Shown: positions 36,650 through 46,576 of the stretch, in pieces
Layout: each line of letters starts with the position of its first letter
How positions within the stretch are numbered: position 1 is the first letter of the stretch
Assembly: GCF_003369915.1 (NCBI RefSeq)
Contig: NC_046675.1
Location: 12,958,001 to 13,022,000 of the forward strand
Source of the DNA: Drosophila miranda
Taxonomy: Eukaryota; Arthropoda; Insecta; Diptera; Drosophilidae
Direction: 5' to 3'
Length of the DNA: 64,000 bases
Translations under genes and position numbers: made by a program
Notes under the pieces: generated by a model
Seen by the model: only the letters and a program-made list of their open reading frames with translations
The model's database searches: none
Told to the model about the DNA's origin: nothing

Positions 36650-37110
36650 CAGAAATCGAACTGTAGGATCTTTTCAAAGATTGCCAAAGTTGATTGGCAG
36701 ATTTATTGGTGTGTTTCGCCTATTTTTTCCGAGGCCAGAAGGTAGCATCCATCATATCCATCAATGTCTTAACCTATAAAAGATAATCCATTACATTTTT
36801 AGCCCATAAACTGGTCCAACCAAAGGAAAGAAAAAACTCACCCAAGTCATTATTGAAGCATTATAGAAAACTATTTTGAACTCGTCCGAGCTGCCCTTAG
36901 TTTATTCCATGGCAAATCTATGTGTTCCTTGGCGTAAATCAACCTTCTGACTTCATCCTATTTTGTTGTCAGTAAAGGAACTTTTCTTGGTGGTCATGCC
37001 GTTTGCAGAGAAGTGTTTGGTATCTCTAGTTCTGTTGGTTTTCCTCGATCTCTTTTGCAGCGTCGAATCGTATATCGCTTACAACGATCGGGAATTCCTT
37101 GAACACAAGA
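36650..37110 (-). pseudogene. probable degenerate Tc1-like transposase
   Basis: The minus strand read across frames gives fragments resembling Tc1-family transposases: a TTKKSSFTDNK-like basic stretch, AKEHIDLPWN-like (typical RLxFAKxHxxW region) and an ANQLWQSLKRSY-like C-terminal piece. Several stops and frame changes interrupt it and no terminal repeats were located. Weak identification. Confidence 0.3.
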
Positions 37111-38569
37111 AAAGTTGATCCTTGAATGGTACGAGTAAAGCTGTTGGAACAGATTGTTGTTATCTGATACGTTAGCTCAATGTCTAATACACTCGAACTT
37201 GTCAGGCAAGTTGCGTTGATAAGAACTGTTCACAAGGACCCACTTGTAGCTTTTAGACCAAGAACCAAGGAAGTCGAGTCGACACTCTCATTAGGATAAA
37301 AATTGGCCACTGTGTGGAGTGATTTTCTGCAATCTTGTCAAGTGAACAGATTCATCGTCTGTGGGAGCACACATGAGGCGCAAGGTCAGTATTTATGCCG
37401 AACAGCGACGGGCTTCGTAGCCGGCAACAGAGGGCTGGCTCGTCATCGGGAAGGTTGGGTAGGATACGGCTTTAGTGATCCGCCGAGTGGCAGCAACAGA
37501 TACATATGTGCTTGTCTTGCTTTCATTACATCACTAGCTTTAAATATGTAGTCATTATATTACTTGAATTATCAATTATTCAATAAAGTTATCATTATAT
37601 TAATAAATAGACGTTTACTCTAAAACATTACTTAAACAGGTGCTTTTCAAATCTGGGTATGTCTATACATACATTCTTCTGATTTTATCTTAATCTGTTA
37701 TTTAGGATCATTTATCACTTAGGACTACATATTTCTATTTCTTTTAGAATCAAAATTACGGATAAACAACTGGTTCCCATACTCCAATCTAGAAACACCC
37801 CATACATTCCGATAAAAAAAAGAGTGGCCAAGACGAAAAACGATACCAATTATCAGATTTTTGAGCTACGGAATATATATGTATATACACTCAACAGAAG
37901 CACCCCGTCAACAGAGAATCATCTTAGGAGCCATTGAAGAACAGTTAAATGGCGGGCACAATGTGTATCTCAAATGGTACCGCCGAACACCTGGTACAAG
38001 CCAAAAGCAGCATTGATCAACGAATTCAGAAAGTCCTTTATGAAACCAATATTATAGCAAGGAACATAACTAAAGAACATCCAAAACCACAGCAAGCAAA
38101 ACGTTAAAATGTAGGAAATTATCATCCAAATTTTAACCATAATTATGATCCACAAACTCAGAATTGTTTGGTTTCTGTTCCTCAAATCGTAGTAACAGCC
38201 ATAATGCTGTCCTGTAATATGTCAAGAATTTCAAAAACTCTTTGAATCAAGATTATTTTACAAAATTGAATGACAGCCTTCGAAATGGGGGGAATAGAAT
38301 CAAGCGTAAAAGACAATACGGCTAACGTCTTAAACATTGAAGAACTTGTGGATCCTAAGTCCCGTTTAGAATCGCAGATTAAACCTTTTGGTAAAGGGGC
38401 TACTTATTGCTTTGGTTCGAAACGTAAACACAGTGTTGCAAAATCTCAAAAATACCTAGTGCCTCTTGTCATGAGCAGATAAATGTAATGACCGAATTCG
38501 TTCTAGTAATTCCCACTAATAATTTATTATATCGAATGGACAAATCCCTAACCTACTCGTAAAATCCTC

Positions 38570-38917
38570 TCAAAGCTTTTCGTACTGGGTGTACATTATA
38601 CAGAAGAGAAGTTGATCAATTGCTCCCTCGGTGCCCAGGGCCAGGTGTTCCAAATCCGTATCGGATAGGCCTATCTTCAGTCCATCCAACACGTGAATTT
38701 TGAATATCTTCCAATTGTTTCGCATCATTGCCACGCTGGTGCAGGGTTTGTAGATGCTGAGATCCACAAGGTTATTGTGTATCTTTTCCACTAGCTTCGC
38801 CACGGGCATGGCATCTCGGAACTGGTGGCGACATCGGTAGTCGAGTTTGATGTCCCATTGCTGGAGCCAATTGTCCAGCTTCTCCCGTTCCTCTGGGTAC
38901 AAGGAGTAGTCAGCCAT
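38570..38917 (-). CDS. calponin-homology (SPEF1/CLAMP-like) domain protein
   Basis: A single-exon frame of 115 residues starts with a good fly Kozak context (ttcaacATGGC). It is essentially one domain: EEREKLDNWLQQWDI, a RDAMPVAKLVEKI block, LVDLSIYKPCTS, NNWKIFKIHVL and a final GAIDQLLFCIM helix. The spacing (W...RDF/RDA...A.LV...LVDL..Y.P.....NW..L...VL..L) matches the CH_2 domain of SPEF1-type axonemal and microtubule-associated proteins. In SPEF1 this domain is followed by a long tail; here it is the whole protein. A microtubule or sperm-axoneme role is inferred from family only. It sits alone among transposon remnants between the two duplicates, which raises the possibility of a retrocopy. 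No poly(A) tract is seen. Confidence 0.65.
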   Translation of the reverse strand: MADYSLYPEEREKLDNWLQQWDIKLDYRCRHQFRDAMPVAKLVEKIHNNLVDLSIYKPCTSVAMMRNNWKIFKIHVLDGLKIGLSDTDLEHLALGTEGAIDQLLFCIMYTQYEKL

Positions 38918-40428
38918 GTTGAAGCAGATTCAAATTTTGTAAACACTTCAAAAATACTTAAATACTGTCACGGTTCTAAGAGTTTGTTTTTCGGGTTGAG
39001 AGAGTTGTTTTCTATTAATGACTTTTTACTGAGAGAATTTGGTTTCCGTTCTAAGCAAACTGTGAGCTCCGACTGACTATTTCTAGTAAAAGCCATGACA
39101 ACTAAATAGTCGTCCTACTTGATTTCCCATTCGTTACAATATTTTTGATCTGAATAAGTATGACGCAAGAAATTCTGTGACATTTGACATCTAGATAAAG
39201 GCATATTTTGGAGGTGCTTTCGTTCCAACTACCTAGGCCGTACAATTGACCCTGTAGACATCTGTAGACTCTAGCTAAGAAAGTACAGAACAAGATTACA
39301 GATCAATCGATTACAGAAATATAAATGTAACGATAGGAGCAAGATCGTACCCAATCATTCAGAGTGGAGAAGTTATTGAATCCGGCAAGACCGCACACAA
39401 GTGCATTGATCCATCTTCAAAGGAAGATAAGATCGCACATAAGTGCCTTGACACATCTCCAGAGGGAGATCAATACTTCACTTCCGCCCTGGCCAATAAA
39501 TTGAGGGAATATAGTCAATGAAGATTCTATCACTTAAATGATGAGGAAAGGAAAGAGTTTAAAAGGGTGTTATACGAGTTTAAAGACGTGCAGTACAGAG
39601 AAGGTGACAATTTGACTTTCACAAGTACAATCAAGCACGAAATCAAAACTCAACATGAAGACCCGGTCTACAGACGACCATACAAATATGCTTAGATACA
39701 TGATCAGGAGGTAAACCAGCAAATCAAAGACATGATCAGGCAGGGAATAATTCGAAAATCGAATTCTCCTTACTGCTCGCCCATATCTATGATTCCGAAA
39801 AAGATAGACGCTTCAGGAAAGAAAAAATACCGAATGGTAGTAGACTATAGAAGTCTAAATGAAATAACAATTAAGGACAAGTTCCCAACTCCAAGAATGG
39901 ATGAAAACCTAGACAAACTAGGTAAATGTCAGTATTTTACGATAATCGATTTAGCAAAAGGGTTCCATCAAATACCCATGGAACCTAGCTCAATCCCAAA
40001 AACTGCGTTCTCCACTAAGCATGGACATTACGAGTTCACTCGTATGCCTTTTGGGCTAACCACTGCCCCCGCCACATTTCAAAGATGCATGAACAATCTG
40101 TTAGAAGATTTAATTTTCAAAGATTGCCTTGTGTATCTAGACGACATCATTATCTATTCCACATCATTGGAAGAACATTTGTTGTCACTTAAAAGGGTCT
40201 TTGGAAAGTTGAGAGATGCAAACCTCAAACTTCAAATGGATAAGTGTGAATTCCTGAAGAAAGAAACGGAATTCCTAGGCCATGTAGCCACTACTGAAGG
40301 AATAGTACCAAATCCAGGCAAGATCTCTGCCATCGTCAAATTTCCAATACCGGAAACGACTAAACAAATAAAATCATTCATAGGTTTATGTGGATTTTAT
40401 AGGAAATTCATTCCCAATTTCGCTAATA

Positions 40429-41717
40429 CGAGGGTTGCTATTTATATTTCGGGAATAGGAAATAAGAACAACAATTTTTAAATGAAAATGGTTTTATTGT
40501 TTTTCAAAATATTCCCCCTGATGATCAATACACTTTTGCATTCGCTTGAACCATTGGTCATATCAGTTTTTCCACTCCTCTTGAGACACCTCCAAAACAT
40601 GGTTTTTAAACTCTTCAACTGCTTCTTCGGCGCTCGTAAAACGTTGACCACGCAGTTTTTTTTAGATGTTAGGGAATAAAAAGAAGTCATTGGGTGCCAA
40701 GTCAGGACTGTAGGGAGGAAGAGTCATAAATTCGACGTTTTGACTGCTTAAAAATTCACCTGTTTGTCGAGATGTGTGCGAGCTCGCATTGTCATGATGG
40801 AGAATGATTCGTGCTCGGCAGTTGGTTTTGCGAATGTCTCCGAAGACCTCCGGCAAACAAATGGTCGTGTACATCTCAGAATTGACAGTCCTACGTTTCT
40901 CTAGCGGAACAGAGGGCCACATGACCCATTCTCCCGAAGAAACAGGCGACCATTTGCTTCGAAGTGCTTCGTGCTCGAACAAATTTTGTTGGATTTTGCT
41001 CATCTTGAAACACCCACACGGTCGATTGCTGTTTAGTTTCCGGCTCATACGCATATATCCATGATTCATCAGCTGTCACGATTTTATAAACATCTTTTGA
41101 AGCACCTCGGTCGAACTTTTTAAGCATTTCCTTACTCCAATCGACACGAGCCTTTTTTTGAGCGAGTGATAAGTTATGGGGTATCCAACGAGAGCAAACC
41201 TTTTTTACAACTAAGTGTTCATGTTAAATGGAATGTATTGAAGTGGAACTAATGTGCAAGGATGCCTCTATCTCACGATATGTCACATGTCGATCTTGCA
41301 CTATCAGTTCACGCACACCATCGATGTTTTGTGGCACAACAACCGATTTTGGGCGACCTTCACGGAATTCGTCACTGAACTACGACCACTATTAAACTTT
41401 GCAAACCAGCGATAAACTGTCGTTTTTGATGGTGCTTTCTCGCCATATAAAGAACTAAGTTCATCAACACATTCTTGTTGGGATAATCCACGTCGAAAGT
41501 TGTGAAAAATAATCCAACGAAAACGCTCTCGAGAAATTTCCATTTTTTTGCCAAATTGTTTTTTTTAAGTGATCGTGAACAAAACAAAAACCTATTGTAC
41601 ATAAAAACGTTGTACGTACATATGTGCTTAAAAATGACAAAGTTTATTATGGCGTTGCCAGATTTTACGTATTGGCTTTAGTATTGCCCATTCCCGAAAT
41701 ATAAATAGCAACCCTCG
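40429..41717 (-). mobile_element. mariner-family transposon, complete ends
   Basis: A 1289-bp element flanked by TA on both sides (40427-40428 and 41718-41719). The inverted terminal repeats begin CGAGGGTTGCTATTTATATT and run to about 32 bp with few mismatches (right end 41686-41717). It is inserted in the retroelement pol region between RT and RNase H, so it is younger than that copy. Confidence 0.95.
40500..41543 (-). pseudogene. mariner transposase, frameshifted
   Basis: It starts MEISRERFRWIIFHNFRRGL (HTH region) at 41543. Homology continues across at least three frames: VTADESWIYAYEP (first catalytic Asp), ARIILHHDNASSH (second) and YSPDLAPNDFFLFP (third). There are 34 residues between the last two aspartates, the D34D mariner signature. 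Frame changes occur near 41380, between 41230 and 41127, and near 40900, and there is a stop near 40663. It cannot encode an active transposase. Confidence 0.88.
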
Positions 41718-43485
41718 TATAGCAAAAGGCCTTCGAAAAGTTGAAAGTACTTATCACCTCAGACCCCATCCTCGCATTCCCAGATTTCAACAAAATGTTC
41801 ACGGTAACAACCGATGCAAGTAACATTGCATTAGGAGCGGTGTTGTCGCAAGACCACAAACCAATTTGCTACGCAAGTAGAACCTTGAATGAACATGAAA
41901 TCAATTATTCAGGCATCGAAAAGGAATTATTAGCGATCGTATGGGCAACCAAGTATTTCCGTTCATACCTATTCGGCAGAACATTCGAAACCCTTGATTT
42001 GGTTGAACAACCTCAAGGAGCCTAATATGAAATTACAAAGGTGGAAAATAAACCTGAATGAGTTTGATTTTAAAATAAAATATCTACCAGTCAAGGAAAA
42101 TCACGTAGCGGATGCCCTATCAAGGGTAAAGATTAATGAAAATCTCCTTGGAGATGCTTCCAATAGCGTTGGTGCAACCGAACATAGCGCACAGGAAGAC
42201 AATCTCAATCACATTGCCATCACGGAAAGACCTATTAACTATTACAATCGGCAAATTGAGTTAATAAAAGGCAATAAAGATAAAGTAGAAACAGATCGCT
42301 ATTTCCACAAACTGATCATCAAGGTCACATATAAGGAAATGACTATCACCCTAGCAAAGGATATAATAAAGGAATATTTATGCACCAAAACGAGCGCATT
42401 ATATTTCCATAACGAAATAGATTTTCCTCCTTTCCAAAAGGCCTATTTAGAAATCATTAATGCTAACAACATAACCAAAGCAAAATACAAAACTCCTAGA
42501 TATTCAAAATTATGCAGAATTCAAAGAAACAATATTGAAAAATCATAAAGGATTACTCCATCCTGGGATTGAGAAAACAATCAATTGGTTTAGGGCAAAA
42601 TACTATTACCCGGATTATCAAAAACTAATCCAAAACATCATAGACGAATGTCCTACTTGTAATATTGCCAAAACAGAGCATAGTAATACGAAGTTGGCAT
42701 TCGAAACCACACCAGAGATATTGAATATCAGAGAAAAATACGTCCTGGATTTCTATATGATAGGTAACCAACAGTTCCTATCATGCATTGACGTATACTC
42801 TAAGTTTGCCACTCTAGTAGAAGTTAAAGGTCGTGATTGGTTAGAGACAAAAAGAGCCATCATGAAAGTTTTTAACGAGATGGGCAAACCAATTTAAATC
42901 AAAGCCGACAAAGATTCAGCTTTTATGTGCGGAGCATTGCAAGCATGGCTGAATGCGGAAAACGTCAAAATTGAGATCACTTCCAGCAAAAATGGAATAT
43001 CTGACCTAGAAAGATTTCATAAAACAGTAAATGAAAAATTAAGAATAATATCTAGCGAGGATAATCCAGAAGATAGATTCACGAAGTTTGAATTAATTCT
43101 TTATACTTCTAATCATAAAACCAAACATAATACCACAAATAGGACTTCAGCTGATATATTCATTTATGCAGGCTCACCTGATTATGACACCCAACTAAAT
43201 AAAGTCAATAAAATCACTCAATTAAATAAAAACCGCATAGAGTATGAGGTAGATACCCGCTATAAACAGTCACCTCTAGTTAAGTCGAAAGTAACGAACC
43301 CTTTCAAAAGAACAGGCGAAATTAGACAGGTAGACGAAAACCTTTATGAAGAAAAGAATAGGGGCAGAAAAATTACTCACTATAAATCAAAATTCAAAAA
43401 GAAAACTAAAATTAATAATAGTAAATACAATAATTACAGAGAATCGGAAGATAATAACGGGAATAATGAACCGCAACCTGATTAG

Positions 43486-44340
43486 ATCAATGATCATCAT
43501 CCACGAATGGACAAAACGTCGAAATTAACCCAATAAAATCCCCGTATGGATATCTCATATTCAATACTGGTACAATAAACATACCAACTAATTATGAATA
43601 TCCCTACCTTACAGTAAACATAACAAAAACTGAGGAAACTTATGCAAGCCTATTAGAAAAAGCTAACAATTTCAAAAAAGTAATTCAGATACAATACAAA
43701 ATAGACAGTATAGCCAAAAAACAGTATACAAACCAATGAATTAACCTTAGTAATAGAAACAATAAACAAAGGACTTGAGGCCATAAATAATTTAAACGAA
43801 GAGAAAAATAGAAATAAACAATTAGAAATTTTGATATTTAACCTCCAACACTTCACAGAATACGTTGAAGATATAGAGTTGGGTATGCAGCTATCTGCTT
43901 GGTATATTCAACCCAAAATTATTAAAACAAGATAACCTGAAACATATAAATTCTGAGAAAATATTACACATCAAAACATCAACATGGTTAAAAGTAGATT
44001 CCAATGAAATATTAATAGTTTCCAATATTTAAAGCGAAAGCATTAACACCCCATTATACAAAATAATTCCCGATCATACAACAGAAACCTGCAAAATGCC
44101 CTTATACAAAACCATATAAGAACATTCAAGTAAATTATATAGAACCAAACATTTTAGTAACATGGAATCTTCCAAGTACCAAATTAAACCAAAATTGTAA
44201 TATAAATTGTACATGTAACCATTAAATTTAAGAAACGTCCTAAGACATTCACTGTAAAATGCATAAACCCGACAATAGTAGAGGAAGAAGACCCGACCTC
44301 TGTAGTGGCCAGTGAAGCAAGCCCAGATTAAATTCCCTAA
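43486..44340 (+). pseudogene. env-like remnant of the retroelement
   Basis: Downstream of pol, short frames separated by stops contain pieces reminiscent of the env of the 17.6/tom group (YGYLIFNTGT, then a region rich in asparagine and leucine). No complete surface or fusion region is visible. Low-confidence assignment based mainly on position. Confidence 0.45.
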
Positions 44341-46576
44341 AAATTTCCCAGATATAAAGCAGATTCAAATCACGCGCCAACTTGATTAGTTCGAACACCA
44401 AGGCTTTAAAAACAGCTACTTCGAATATGGAGCTTTAATTGCTCGAATGTTCTTTTTCGTCTCTCGAGACCGAATTCCATGGAAGGGTCCCGTTAAAGCT
44501 CGTCTATGCCGCTTAAGCCGACAGCGACGGTGAACACGCGGATCAATTCCATTTTTCTCCCAAAACACTTCGGTTGTGCCTGTGCCAATAGTGCCAAACT
44601 CTAGTGGAAGTTCACGTGTCCCTGTATTACATAATACATACCAAATTACATAACTGCAAGTCGGCGGAGAATCGACTAAAAAGCAAGATCAAGCTATATT
44701 GTGTGGTGAAAGTGCAAAGTGCTACGTAGAGAAAAAGACGGTGATTATAGAGGAAAGCAGGTTTGGTACATTCACTGAATTCCGAATCTATTACAGAATC
44801 TCTTGGTCACTGGAGGTTGTAACGCTTGGATCAGCCGAGAGAGCTAGTTCGCAGCGCCATCTAGTGGTCGGCACCGTAATGGCCGTGGCAGAGCATACAC
44901 CCTCTATGGGCTAGGTTTGGGAGGTCACGAAAAGGGGCATAGGAAAGGGTGATAGATTTAACAGCCCAGATTGTCAACTTTCTCTGGCATTTCCCTTGTT
45001 CTATGAGAGGTCCCGAAGGTTCTAGCATGTTGAGGGGCTTGGCTTCGGTCTCTTCCCGTTTTGGCGCTCGACCCGAGCATTCGTTTTCTTTTATCAAAAA
45101 AAAAATATATATTTTTATCTAAGTGCTTCAGAAACGAGAAAGTCTCGAGTTAATCCGGCGTTAGTTTTTCCAAGCTAGTTAGATGATTTCATCCGCATAG
45201 GACCGGCTATTGGCGCAGTTTATACGGCAGAAGAGGAACGCCGTGTCGCCGCATTTTCATTACAATACCGACCCGGTTCAGCTTCACGGATCCAAAGACG
45301 CCGAGGCGTAGAGTAGATCGAGAGGTCGAGGGACGCAAAAGGGGTCCAGAGGAGCAGCCGAAGCTGCGGTGGAAAATTTACAGGCCCAAGTACCCGGGCA
45401 CCAACGACGCTAGCGGGAGTTGAGTGGTTTTTGGAAGAAAAAAAACTCCATCTTCTGGTTGGAGAGCGAGCCAAGGAAGGGCTACATAGCGCAGACTGAG
45501 CGCAATCAAGAACAGTCTGAGATTTCGAGTGGCGGCGCGAGTGGTCGACGAAAACAGCCCGATTGCGGAAGGTCGGGAAGAGATCGGGAAGAGATCGGGA
45601 AGGCAGAAATTTGAAAAGAAATAATATGTGTATTGTCGAGTGTTTTATGTTAATTTAAATAATTTTTTTTTGTTAGTTTTTTTTTGAGAAAGACATCGGC
45701 AGTCGGCAAGGGGCGGCGCGAACGAGAAAAAGAAAAGGGGCGAGAAAGTTTTTTTTGAATGTAATGAGTCGCTCAAAGTAAGTGTGGAGAGAGGAAAGTG
45801 GGGAATTTGTGAGTGAGTTTTTGTTGTGCTTTATGCCACTCCCTATCGGAGTTCTCGTTCCAGGTCCGATTCTCCTCCGGAAAGCGCTTTCGTCGGTGGA
45901 CATGCGGATCTGCGGGTGAGTGTGAAAGAGAAATTTAAAAGACTCAACTCGAACGATTTGACTCGAGTCCCACTGAAAAAGTAAAGAGGAGAGGGATAAA
46001 TACTTTGTATGCTTCCCCCCTTACTGTTTCTATTTCTTCCCCCCTTTCGGTTTGGCCGTTGTTAATCTTTTTATATGTGAAATAATTATTCATTTTGTTT
46101 ATCACTATTATTAAGTCATTTTGAAATTCCATCTATTTTATCTGTTTTATGCGTACACCTATTTTTGGGTTAGGTTTATTTTTAGTTTAGAAATTTGTTT
46201 ATGTAGGATTCAATACATTTTATAATGTTCTAGAATATAGTTTTTGTATGCCTTCGGCTAGCCAGATGCCCCTGAGAGCCCCATGAGAACGCAGAGGGGT
46301 CATTTCTTGAAAATTGCGACCTAGGGATGGCCAAGGAAGGGAGGGTCAATCCGCTTCAACGAGATCTGAGGCGAGGAAAAGCGTTCGGGAACAGGTAGAA
46401 GAAAGAGCCAATTATGGGTTCAGTCGAATTTTAGGTCCAAATTAACTCTCGTCGTAGCACGCACAGATTATAACCTTGTAATAATGAGAAGAGGCATTAA
46501 GTGAGAGGAGGGCAAGATCACCACCCCAACTAGCCGACGAGCCTCCCAGCCGGGAATATCTGCGTGCCCCCTTCTC
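44341..46576. mobile_element. second LTR-element fragment / repeat debris
   Basis: About 2.2 kb with no intact gene between the env remnant and the GCNA-like gene. TGGCGCAGT at 45211-45219 matches the start of the tRNA-Ser primer-binding site used by 17.6/297-type elements and follows ...GGCTAT, so an LTR may end there. Purine-rich tracts near 44735-44750 and 44935-44955 are possible polypurine tracts. The downstream sequence (GC-rich to ~45600) could be a leader/gag relic. The last ~100 bp probably include the GCNA-like 3' UTR. Confidence 0.4.

Larger units (their letters stand above)
35739..38569. other. AT-rich spacer after copy A
   Basis: No intact gene is recognised in this 2.8 kb. The first ~150 bp are distantly similar to the sequence after copy B. 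A motif 6-like patch lies at 35924-35970, a probable Tc1-like relic at 36650-37110, and short degenerate open frames at 37303-37551 and 38270-38482 have no recognised domain. The composition fits decayed transposon sequence. Confidence 0.55.
39540..43485 (+). pseudogene. retroelement pol: RT, RNase H, integrase (interrupted)
   Basis: RT motifs are clear: the palm region ending in YLDD ([11 protein letters not shown]), [11 protein letters not shown] and [16 protein letters not shown]. RNase H shows [15 protein letters not shown] and [14 protein letters not shown]. The integrase has an N-terminal HPGIEKT...CPTC zinc-binding half and a core with LDFYMIG, D(K)DSAF and LERFHKTVNEKL, so the catalytic acidic residues look present. 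Breaks: a TAG near 39693, the mariner insertion at 40429-41717, frame changes near 42005 and 42535, and a stop near 42895. About 20 codons between RT and RNase H appear to be missing beside the mariner. Confidence 0.85.
39300..44340 (+). mobile_element. decayed 17.6/297-like LTR retroelement (errantivirus group)
   Basis: Gag and the 5' LTR are not recognised. The visible order is a protease-to-RT linker (from ~39300), reverse transcriptase (39690-40426), a mariner insertion, RNase H (41722-42024), linker, integrase (42535-43485) and an env-like segment (43486-44340). This is the Ty3/gypsy order. Closest memory matches are 17.6 and 297. Stops and frameshifts show it is inactive. The exact ends were not found; the end given is where env-like reading fades. 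Confidence 0.85.

Noticed and set aside
40804-41064. Plus-strand open frame within the mariner
   Set aside because: It is antisense to the transposase frame.
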